From assembly GCF_019711195.1 (NCBI RefSeq), contig NZ_CP081299.1, positions 6,420,501-6,484,500 on the forward strand: a stretch of DNA of 64,000 bases, read 5' to 3'. Shown here piece after piece: positions 42,101 through 50,461 of the stretch; position 1 is the first letter of the stretch, and the number at the start of each line of letters is the position of its first letter. A program made the position numbers and the translations under genes. This DNA is from Dyadobacter sp. NIV53. GTDB lineage: Bacteria > Bacteroidota > Bacteroidia > Cytophagales > Spirosomataceae. The notes beneath the pieces were generated by a model. The model was not told where the DNA came from. It did no database searches and saw nothing but the letters and a program-made list of their open reading frames with translations.

Positions 42101-44426
42101 AAAATAATTCTCGGTGAGCAAGGGGTAGAACTTGCTATCATCACGGATGCAATGGTAGCCGATATGGTAGCCGGTGAGTGCTATAAAGTGGTAGAGGCTC
42201 TCACGGCCAACATCACGGGAACCGCTTCGGTATCAGACCTCAATAATAATTTGGTAAATGAGAAAAATGTTAACAATATTTTCAGTCAGATTGGCGATAA
42301 AATTCTTGTCGATCCGATCGACGAATGCACCCCGCCTCCTGCCGATCTTGACGAATCTTCTTTCGGTGGCGGACGTGTAGCTGCAAATGTTATTGATTAT
42401 AACCGTTTCTTTATCGCTCCTGATGGGCGCGCGATAAAGTTACCACCAGGAGCAGAACCCAAATTTTTCAATTTTGGAAAACGGTGGGGAGCGCCACCAA
42501 AGGGTACTTTGCAGGGTTTTGTACTTGCAAGTGGTAAGAAGTATTTTGCCGATATTACCAACAGTCCTCAGCGGTTTAACGGATATATATTGGTACAAGA
42601 TCCGATTTGCGAGGAGAAGGAGATCTATCCTGAGTCACTTTATCAGACAGCGCCTGCAGGAAGTAAGGTATATTATCTTGAAGAGTACAAACAGGAGGGC
42701 GATTGCGGATACAACTGGATTGAAGCGAATTATACTTTTTCGCCGTCAAGCCAGGGTTCCATTAAGGACATTGTCCCACCACTCACAGGCAGTTATGTGA
42801 ACATAACACGGTTTACCGGGTGTGTGGAGGAAACACCATGGACGACCGGAATAGACGGAATAAAACGTAAAACGATCATTGATGCGGGTAATAAGTTTTC
42901 CCTTGAAGACAAAAACGGAGACATCACCGTAAAGGGAGCATGGAAGTCTTTCCCAAAATGCCCAACCTGTGGTAAGGTTGCCGAAGATGCCCTGCAAAAT
43001 GCATTGACCAAGGCGCGGCAGAAAAATGGAAAGATCACGGAGAAAACCAACGTAGTAGACAAAATTAAAATACCCTATGGTCTGGCAGGTAACGTGACCT
43101 ATACGAACATGAATGTGAGTGACATCCTGAAAAACATGGCTGAAACTTACAACAGCTTGCTCGAAAAAGCGCGCATACCTGTGGAAGCCTGGCAGCCAAA
43201 CGGGCAGTTTTACATCCGTGACGAAACGGCTGTGATTAGTGGGGCGATAGATCAGGCTATCGAAGAAACAACAGAGACGGCTCAACTGGTAGGTTTGGGA
43301 CTTACTCTGGTCTCGGATCCCCAGGGAGCCTATGACCAGCTAAGTAGTTTTGGCAATGACCTGATGGACTGGGAAAAGGCACAGGGAATTGGTAAGGAAC
43401 TTGTAAAAGGTGCGGTGTTTGCGGATGAATTCGGGAAAGGTGGAAAGTATGCGCTCCATGCAACTGGACGCGCCGGGGTTGTAATAGCGAAAACGGTGCT
43501 GACTGCTGGCGCAGCAATAGTGATCATCAAGGATGCGCCTGGTGCGCTTCGAAGAGCAGTGCTCATGAAGTTGCTAAGATCGAAGCTCAAAGACCCAAGC
43601 CTGGAAACCCAGCTTGAGAAGGATATTGCCAATGATGCTTTTTACAAACTTCTGGATGCAGATAATGGATTAACGGAAAGCTGGGAGGTGCTGCATAATG
43701 CCGAAAAACCGAAGCTGAAATTAGCAAAGGAGGCACTTGAAAAAGTAAAAGAATTACTGACGGATGCCAAAGTGCAAAAAGCATTAGGGGCAAATTATGC
43801 GGATGAATTGTCTGCGATTTGTAAAGCGCAGGGATTCCCACCTCATGGTGGATACGGCCCTAAATCCTTAGTTTCTCATCTTGACGATCTCAAAACATTC
43901 TTCACTAAATTTGAAGGCAAGGAAGATATGGCTGAAATGATTAAGGCAATGAAGAATTCCAATGAAAACGTGCAGGATGGTTTACAGCACGCTTTGGCGC
44001 AACTCAATAGCCTTGAAGCAAGTTCCGTTAAAAAGTTTGATGTGGAGTTTGATGCTGAAGGGTTTGATTGCCCAAAAACAGCTTGTAGATTGGATGTTGA
44101 AATGAATGGCAATAATCCACGTTTTTACGAGTATAAAAGTTATCAGGATGCTTCCCAGATTTCAGTTAATCAGTTTACTTCTTATCTTAGTAGGGTATCG
44201 TCATTGTCAGAAATGAAGTATATTTTCAATGCAGCAAAGTTGTCGACAGAGCAGGCTAAGGAGGGGATGAAGGTGTTTATGAGTAATTCTTCAAACAAAA
44301 AGCAAATATTTGATGCTATGCAGACCGAATTAAAAAACGCTTTGGAAATTGATGAACTCGGTGATTTGACAGATTTAAAAATTACAGAATTGGTAGAGAT
44401 GTTTGTAGAATCAAAATAGAACAAAG

Positions 44427-45532
44427 GTGAATATAATCGGAAAATTAGAAAATACATCGTCTTTTTCAGCCCAGTTGGATAAAATTTATCTTACTAGGAA
44501 TAAAACAGAAATTCTTGTCGTAACTAATAAACTAATCGTTCTACTATCCAAAAGTACTGGAAATGATTTACAGGAAATCAATTTGACAAACGGATTTTTC
44601 TGGATCAACACATCTTCAAAAGGGACTTCATTTTTTTTAAATGATTATCAATTTGAAGAAGAGCCATACTTAATAAAATATATATCAGAAAGTAGATGTA
44701 TATATTGTAAATTGAGTGGAAAGGGAACTAAGCTTAACATTCATGGTGATATTATTTGGCAGTTGGGAGGCAATTTTTTTGAATTTATTATTACCAAAGG
44801 ATCTTTTTTTACAGAAAAAGAACAGACATAATCACAAATATTAACGATCGATCGGGGATTGAATTGTGGAATTATTATTTGCCCGAACGAAAATACGACT
44901 GGTATACCAAGAATAACTACGAAAATGAACCTGATGAACTTCAAAAAGGTGAGATATCACGGATAATTGGAGAATATGCCGGAACGCTTTGGGTTGCATT
45001 AAATTCCGGCTTGATATTGGGTTTGGAGACTGAATCAGGAAAACTTGTTTATGAGTTAAGTCATCCCAACAATCATGATCAGAATGGGACACCATTCGGT
45101 CCTGCAATTAGCACTCAGTTGGATGAGAGAAATGGCGTTCTTTTTGGCCTTAGGAACAAATGTTATTGGGAAATTGATTTAGCAGATCCACAGAACAGAT
45201 ACCAGTTTTACGATGTATCACAAAGCTGCAACGCATGGCATATTTCAGCGGATATGCCAGTACGGGAGTGGTCATGGTGTAAAAATAATATCTATTTTGG
45301 AGAGATATACGACTCACCCCATGATCAAAACCTGAACAATGTGGGTGTCTTTGACAGAATAAAGAAAGAGGTGATCAGCGCAATGCGTATAGGAGAGGGA
45401 GGCAGGCGTGACGTACTGCCCAATATCCAGAAAATTCAATTTGAATCTGGTTGTCTTTATGTACTTGACGGCCGCAAAGTTTTGCATATTCTTGAAGAGG
45501 ATCAAACCTTAACCGAGGCTTATGAGATGTAA
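44427..45532 (+). pseudogene. Beta-propeller-like protein, candidate immunity gene 1, frameshifted
   Basis: Starts at a GTG 7 bp after the toxin stop. First frame to 44831, second from about 44811 to 45532. Adding one T to the T7 run at 44804-44810 gives a continuous reading (GSFFYRKRTDIITNINDRSG, then IELWNYYLPERKYDWYTKNN) of about 368 residues. The restored protein is a full-length relative of the 46019 product (shared GEIxxIIGxxxxTLWxxLNSG, TQLDERNGVLFGL, YWEIDLADP). Repeating units with W/G-rich turns (LWNYYLPERKYDW, GLETESGKLVYEL) suggest a PQQ/WD-like propeller. No signal peptide, so cytoplasmic, where an immunity protein against a delivered nuclease must act. Immunity role is inferred from position and recurrence, not homology. 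Confidence 0.6.
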
Positions 45533-45538
45533 ATCCGG

Positions 45539-46012
45539 ATGAAAACCACTAACGGGAACGTACAGGATGGCCTCCAGCATGTACTAACCCAGGTAAATAA
45601 AGCTGAATTTGATACAGGTAAGGTAGGTAAGTTTGATATGGAGTTCGAGGGTGAAGGGCTTCCTTGTAACAAATGTAAGTTCGATGTACAGCTTGCCGAG
45701 GGAAGCAAACCAAGGCTGATAGAATACAAAAGCTATTCAGACGCATCCCAAATCCAATTGCCTCAGTTTTTAAACTATATTGCTAGCGTGAACAATCTTT
45801 CGGAAATGAAATATGTTTTTAATGCAGCAAAGTTGACGACGGAACAGGCAAAGGAGGGGATGAAAGTGTTTATGAATAATTCTTCCAACAAACAAGCCAT
45901 ATTTGATGCAATGAAAGCAGAATTGAGACAGTCATTGGCAATCAGGAATATTGGTGACTTGACAGATACCAAGATTGTAGGCATGGTTACCATATTTGTA
46001 GATACTAAATGA
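45539..46012 (+). CDS. Orphan nuclease tip cassette 2 (relative of the tip of toxin candidate A)
   Basis: 157 residues matching residue for residue in layout the last 157 residues of the 37287 protein: NVQDGLQHVLTQVNKAEF, KFDMEFEGEGLPCNKCKFDV, LIEYKSYSDASQIQLPQF, NNLSEMKYVFNAAKLTTEQA, KEGMKVFMNNSSNKQAIFDA. The D...ExK core is kept (Glu codon 45722, Lys codon 45728). It begins with its own ATG exactly where homology to the full-length protein begins, and lacks signal, TANFOR and pre-tip regions. This is the layout of displaced toxin cassettes that serve as sequence reservoirs in CDI/Rhs loci (known there, inferred here). It is 6 bp upstream of its putative immunity gene. Confidence 0.7.
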   Translation: MKTTNGNVQDGLQHVLTQVNKAEFDTGKVGKFDMEFEGEGLPCNKCKFDVQLAEGSKPRLIEYKSYSDASQIQLPQFLNYIASVNNLSEMKYVFNAAKLTTEQAKEGMKVFMNNSSNKQAIFDAMKAELRQSLAIRNIGDLTDTKIVGMVTIFVDTK

Positions 46013-46018
46013 AAATTC

Positions 46019-47074
46019 ATGAAAAAGTTGACTGACATATTCAATATAAATTCATTTTGTTCGGAAAATGATGTAATCGCAGTAGTCTTTAAAAAAAGTA
46101 CTGTTCAATTATTAAATGAGTATTTTGAAATAGATTATGAAAAAGATCTTGGAGAGAATTTACAAGATATTTTTATAGACGATAATTTCATTTGGACAAA
46201 CACGGCGATGGATGGGAAAGCCGTAATAATCTCAAATGGCAGTATTACGGTTGAGAATTTCTATTTGACTACAATTAAAAATTATTTTTTTTATATTAGT
46301 CAAGATGGGAAAGATAAAAAGATAAATGAATCAGGTGAAGTAATGTGGGAAATTCCAGATGGTCTATTTTTTTATAAATTCCTTTGCAATGAATTATGTT
46401 ACAAAAAAAATATAAATGAACTGATTCTACTGGACGATTTGAATGGAGAAAAATTGTGGAATTTTATACTCCTTGATGGAAAATATAATTGGGAAAGTAA
46501 TGGGCCATATCCTACAAAGTACACGGGAGAAATAAATAATATAATTGGTGCATTTAATAATACATTGTGGGCGGTCTTAAATAGCGGGATATTAATTGGG
46601 ATTGATGTGAAGTCTGGGAAAATAGAGTATGAATTAATATTTCCAAATAAGTCAGATGAAGATTTTACAAATAGTAGGAATGTATTTCTATATGGTTTAC
46701 ATACGAAACTAGATGAATTAAGAGGAACCCTTTTTGGCTTGTTTTTTCACTACTATTGGGAAATTGATCTGGCCCATCCTTTGGATACGTATGTCTATTA
46801 CGATATAGAGGAGACCTGCAAGCAACATGAAATTGCCTACAACAACTTAAAATATCATTGCCACTTGGGTGATGAAGTCGTTTTTGCTCAACAGGAATTT
46901 GCGCAAGACCCTTCCTATGTTGGCATATTTAATCGAAACACAAAAGAAATCACCTGGACAAGCCGGGAGTTGGGTGAAGATGGGGTATTTAAGGGTGTAA
47001 AAAAGATCGATTTTTCCGACAATAGACTTTACGTTTTTGATCGGGCTAATACCTTGCATATCTTTGAGAGATAG
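46019..47074 (+). CDS. Beta-propeller-like protein, candidate immunity gene 2 (intact)
   Basis: 351 residues, intact, starting 6 bp after the orphan tip. It is a paralogue of the 44427 product: GEINNIIGAFNNTLWAVLNS, IGIDVKSGKIEYEL, TKLDELRGTLFGLFFHYYWE, IDLAHPLDTYVYYDIEETCK, VGIFNRNTKEITWTSRELGE, LYVFDRANTLHIFER. Repeating strand-turn units with aromatic residues suggest a beta-propeller. No signal peptide or membrane segment. Clearly more AT-rich than the TANFOR genes around it, a sign of separate origin. Pairing of each tip variant with its own propeller variant supports an immunity role, which is inference. I recognise no named immunity family. Confidence 0.65.
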   Translation: MKKLTDIFNINSFCSENDVIAVVFKKSTVQLLNEYFEIDYEKDLGENLQDIFIDDNFIWTNTAMDGKAVIISNGSITVENFYLTTIKNYFFYISQDGKDKKINESGEVMWEIPDGLFFYKFLCNELCYKKNINELILLDDLNGEKLWNFILLDGKYNWESNGPYPTKYTGEINNIIGAFNNTLWAVLNSGILIGIDVKSGKIEYELIFPNKSDEDFTNSRNVFLYGLHTKLDELRGTLFGLFFHYYWEIDLAHPLDTYVYYDIEETCKQHEIAYNNLKYHCHLGDEVVFAQQEFAQDPSYVGIFNRNTKEITWTSRELGEDGVFKGVKKIDFSDNRLYVFDRANTLHIFER

Positions 47075-47680
47075 GGAATTTCCGAGCCGCGTTTACTGCA
47101 AGACGTTGGGGTCTCGAAGAAACACTGGCTCAAATGAAAAGCTATAAAATCGGAGACAACGCCACTGATTTTGCTTCCATCTGTGAAGGCGTAAAGGATA
47201 TGGTTGAAAATGCACTACCGGACGCGAGCAAAGTAGATGGACTGGATAAATATCTTAGGTAGCAGCGGTTTCACCAATGCCAGCGACTTTACACGACGCC
47301 ATGCTGATCTTGGCTTGCAAAAAATCCGCGAGAATGCAGATTTTATTAAAAATGCGGAAAATGTTAAATTTGAAGAGTTGGCTAACTACGACGGGATACC
47401 AAATGCAATAGCGGATATTGATTTTGTGAAAGAGGGGAAACGGTATGTTGGAGAGTTTAAGGCTGGTGATGCTGTGATAACAAGTAATTTCCATACCCAA
47501 TGTATCAATTATTTTCAACGGGTTACAGATCTTCGCAATTTTAAGTTATTTCGTAGACCTGATGTAATTTTAACAAAACAAACTGTTATTTATAACTGGG
47601 TTAGTAAGGGGGTAGTGAACGATGAGAGTTTCAAAAATCTAGTTAGACAATATGCTAATGGACTTACGATTTTGATTTAG
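47068..47680 (+). pseudogene. Orphan tip cassette 3 with a different PD-(D/E)XK-like domain, frameshifted
   Basis: An open frame without its own start from 47068 (GNFRAAFTARRWGLEETLAQ ... ICEGVKDMVENALPDASKVD) runs into TAG at 47260-47262. Removing one A at 47257 joins it to the frame from 47237 to 47680 (LGSSGFTNASDFTRRHADLG, ANYDGIPNAIADIDFVKEGK, RYVGEFKAGDAVITSNF, QCINYFQRVTDLRNFKLFRR). Glu (codon 47453) and Lys (codon 47459) with the preceding Asp form a D...ExK signature, but the sequence is unrelated in detail to tips 1 and 2. It is a toxin-tip remnant of a different type with part of its linker, so the locus has exchanged tips at least once. Confidence 0.6.
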
Positions 47681-47748
47681 GTAGTTATGCAGAATATTTA
47701 AGTAAAAAGTGATGATTGGTCTAATGGAATATTTAATTCAGATTTCAA

Positions 47749-48325
47749 ATGAAAAATGAGATTACTAAATTATACAATATATATAAATACCTCATTTTAA
47801 TAATAGAATTGTTTTGTTCTCGAATGAGAATAAGGTTGGGTACAATTCCATTGTATTTTCAAATTCCATACATTCCATTGGTTCAATAAAAAGCAATGGG
47901 AAGAGGTTATTTTATCAGCTACAAGAAAATTCAAATGTTATAGAGGTTAAAAATAATTTCGAATTGTGCAGTTTTGGATATGATTTTAATCCGGAAAGTA
48001 GATTTTTCACCGAGAATAGTTTGATTCTGGTAAATAGGAACACTAAAACGTTTTTTGAAATTGATGATGTTTCCTGAATTGAATTAGGATATTATAAAAG
48101 AAAGGATCAGATCTTACAAGGGAAATATTTTGTCAGGCGGTAAATTCAGATTTGATAAATATTTCAACTATTGAAAGTGACCTATGGCAGATTGATATAT
48201 CGAATTACAATAATAGTCATGATTTGGAAATAGGAGAAAAACTTGACTTGAAAAAGAGCAACACGATTAGTGGAGATTTAATTTCGTATGGCAATACCGT
48301 GATTGCCCCTCTTTTGGATGGACGT
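47749..48325 (+). pseudogene. Degraded third propeller-type candidate immunity gene, cut by IS copy 1
   Basis: From an ATG at 47749 (MKNEITKLYNIYKYLI) the reading is broken by several frame changes. Segments at 47814-48077 (KVGYNSIVFSNSIHSIGSIK, RFFTENSLILVNRNTKTFFE) and 48152-48325 (STIESDLWQIDISNYNNSHD, GDLISYGNTVIAPLLDGRG) resemble the 44427/46019 propellers in style (short strands, Trp/Asp-rich turns). IS1-like sequence begins at 48326 and replaces the end. Position directly after cassette 3 fits a tip-specific immunity gene that has decayed. Confidence 0.5.
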
Positions 48326-49161
48326 GGTAGTGTATCAGACCTGTTGGTGGCTGCAAAAAACCGCTTTTTTGAATAATAAGTGACATTTTGGTTTAGCGAT
48401 AGTTAAAACGGAGACTGCCGTTAGGGTTGTCTTTATGATTTTGGGCACCTTAGAATTGAAAATAGGATGAATTTTCACCCCAAGTGTATCAGACCTGTTG
48501 GTGGATATGTAACTTGTTGTAAATGTGGCAGTTGTACGATAAGACATGGTAGGTCAGCTCAAAACAAACAGCGTTACTATTGCAAACATTGTAAAAGTAC
48601 CAGGGTTGAAAATTACTCTTATACAGCGCAGCAACCGGAGATTAATCCAAACATCATATCGCTCACCAAAGAAGGTTGCGGTATCCGTTCCACAGCACGG
48701 CTCTTAAGGATTTCAACTACCACAGTGACTTCAAGAATAAAGAAAATAGCTTCTAAGCTCGTTCAACCAACGATTTCGATTGGAAAGACTTACGAAGTAG
48801 ACGAGCTGCGGACTTTTGTCAGAAAAAAGATAATTTGATCTGGGTGGTTTCAGCCTTTGAAAGAGAAAGTGGCAAAATAGTTTCATTCAAAGTAGGCCGC
48901 CGGACCAATAAAACTTTGAAAGTAGTTATTAATACCCTAATAAATTCGGACTGTAAGACGATTTATACTGATAAATTAAAGAACTACAAATCGCTGATTG
49001 ACAAAACAATACATCGTACAAAACTACGAGGAACAAATCATATCGAAAGAGCGCATCTTACACTCAGGACGCATTTGAAAAGACTCAATCGGAAGACGAT
49101 TGCATTCAGCAAAAGCGTGATTATGCTCAACGCGGTTTTGAAGATATACTTTTGGGGATAA
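48326..49161 (+). mobile_element. IS1-like insertion sequence, copy 1
   Basis: 836 bp shared with 56107-56957. Homology begins at GGTAGTGTATCAGACC and stops exactly at the transposase stop codon (GGGGATAA) on the right, after which the copies differ. A 22-bp segment at 48329-48350 is repeated at 48483-48504 inside the transposase gene. I could not identify matching terminal inverted repeats or a target duplication, so the true ends are uncertain. It lies between the decayed immunity gene and the second TANFOR gene, whose N-terminus is missing here. Confidence 0.8.
48467..49161 (+). CDS. IS1-family transposase, two frames (InsA/InsB-like) joined by a slippery A AAA AAG
   Basis: First frame 48467-48838: zinc-ribbon CKCGSCTIRHGRSAQNKQRY then YCKHCKS, and a helix-turn-helix (GCGIRSTARLLRISTTTVTS). 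Second frame up to 49161: DDE core (IYTDKLKNYK, NHIERAHLTLRTHLKRLNRK). The first Asp is in YEVDELRTF. The frames overlap at 48823-48829, AAAAAAG, in exact phase for -1 slippage (A AAA AAG), giving RKKDNLIWVVSAF, precisely the sequence that copy 2 encodes in one frame. IS1 itself makes its transposase by -1 frameshifting on A AAA AAC, so this copy may be functional. The alternative is a lost G at 48829. Confidence 0.8.
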
Positions 49162-50127
49162 GGGTTGCAAACAGAGAATCCGCTTCGTACCAACTTACCC
49201 GAAGGTTTTTACACTTTCCGTGTACAAGCCCTGGAAGCAGGCACAGGCCGGGAGGTTTCCAATATCGGTGAAACTTATTTCAGTGTTACCACGCCGTTGC
49301 CTCCGGTGATCAACATCCCCTTCAACGGAGCGGAGCTGACTATGTCTGAACCTCAGAGGATCAACATTCAGTGGATGCCCAGACATTACAAGCAAGCAGG
49401 TAATATTACGACTTATGATCTGAAAGTATGTAAAGTCCCAGATGGCTTCCGGGGCGCCGGACCGGAACCGACAGAAGCCCTTGACGCGTGCGTGAGTCCG
49501 GTTATTGACGACAAGGCCAACCCAGGAACTTTCTATCCAGGCAATACGGGCACTGGCAACAGCATCATTGGTGCGTTTGAAAGAGGCGTGAGATACGCCG
49601 CACGTGTAACGATTCATGAATTTGATACAGATGGAAATGAAGTGGTTTTTGCCAACGAAGGCCGGAGTGAGGTGAACTGGTTCCGGTATGGAACAGCTTG
49701 TGTGTCTCCTGAAACATTTACCATCAAAGAAGCAGGACCGGGGAGAGTACAACTAAACTGGGAAGCCCAAACCGATACCAAAAGTTATAAAATCTTATAC
49801 AGGAAATCAGGAGAAAGTAATTGGATCACCCAAGCCGTATCGGGGATTACAATAACGATCCCGAATCTTTCCAAAGGCACCTATGAATTTGCCGTACAAG
49901 CCGTGTGTACGGAAATTATGCCTGCCAATTTACAGGCTTTTGAGCTGGAAGAAGAAGACGATGAGCAGTTGCCTCCCATCCTGCAAAATCCACTGCTGAC
50001 GCTGGTCAGTGTTTCGGGTAGCGGCAAGCCCATTACAATCGACAGCCTGCATACTTTGCTGGATTCTCTCAAAATCCCCTGCGCTTCCCAGATCAGTGAT
50101 TATGCAGGCTGCGATGCGGATATGCCA

Positions 50128-50151
50128 GTCATCCTGAGCCCGTCGAAGGAC
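50128..50151 (+). repeat. REP-like element inside the coding region of protein B
   Basis: The stretch containing ATCCTGAGCCCGTCGAAGGA resembles the widespread CCTGAGC...GTCGAAGG palindromic repeat of many bacterial genomes. Here it is in frame and encodes VILSPSKDA, replacing the different sequence of protein A at this place, next to the deletion. Confidence 0.55.
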
Positions 50152-50177
50152 GCCAACAAGCAGCTCACCTCTTTAAA

Positions 50178-50461
50178 CCCAGCCGACCTGGCTGGCCAGC
50201 AGTCACTGGTGATTGCGGCGTTGACAAATTCAAAGGACACGATGGGTTTTAATGGCACGCTCACCGATGCGCTCAAAGCGTATGATTCAACCACAACGGT
50301 AGATGATCTTTCCAAATACACCGCGGCTGTATTGCAAGGGAGCCAGGCCATTGCAACGGCACTCGATGATTTGGTGGACGAATATTCTGACCCGCGCCTG
50401 ATCAAAATCCAGACAGAACTGGATTCGCTGATAAAGGTGCTGGCGGTGAATGATTCGCTTT
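50178..50461 (+). repeat. 284-bp tract nearly identical to 38893-39176
   Basis: Partner of the tract in protein A, one mismatch only. Its left end coincides with the edge of the deletion in B, at a shared CCCAG, which suggests that one recombination event made both. Confidence 0.9.

Larger units (their letters stand above)
37287..44419 (+). pseudogene. TANFOR-domain giant surface protein with C-terminal PD-(D/E)XK-like nuclease tip (polymorphic toxin candidate A), frameshifted at a G8 tract
   Basis: Start at 37287 (MRNRLIHHLIILLGILFFSR ... LAQS), preferred over the upstream GTG because the paralogue at 57078 begins in the same way. Restored length about 2377 residues. A TANFOR-type region (about 25-215: FIVPQPNQKLANYF, LTINLLLKDLTKTSIQVYL, LPEGFYTFRVQALEAGTG) is followed by FN3 domains, an alpha-helical segment, many Ig-like Cys/Trp modules, a conserved pre-tip region, a hydrophobic stretch (AGVVIAKTVLTAGAAIVII) and a tip of about 157 residues (43949-44419). 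The tip has RLDVEM and FYEYKSY (Glu codon 44129, Lys codon 44135), a D...ExK pattern of restriction-endonuclease-fold nucleases. One G is missing at 37670-37677, splitting the gene. The next gene starts 7 bp later. Confidence 0.75.

Noticed and set aside
42746..43285. 179-codon minus-strand frame under the TANFOR A gene
   Set aside because: Shadow of the supported plus-strand frame; no recognisable domain.
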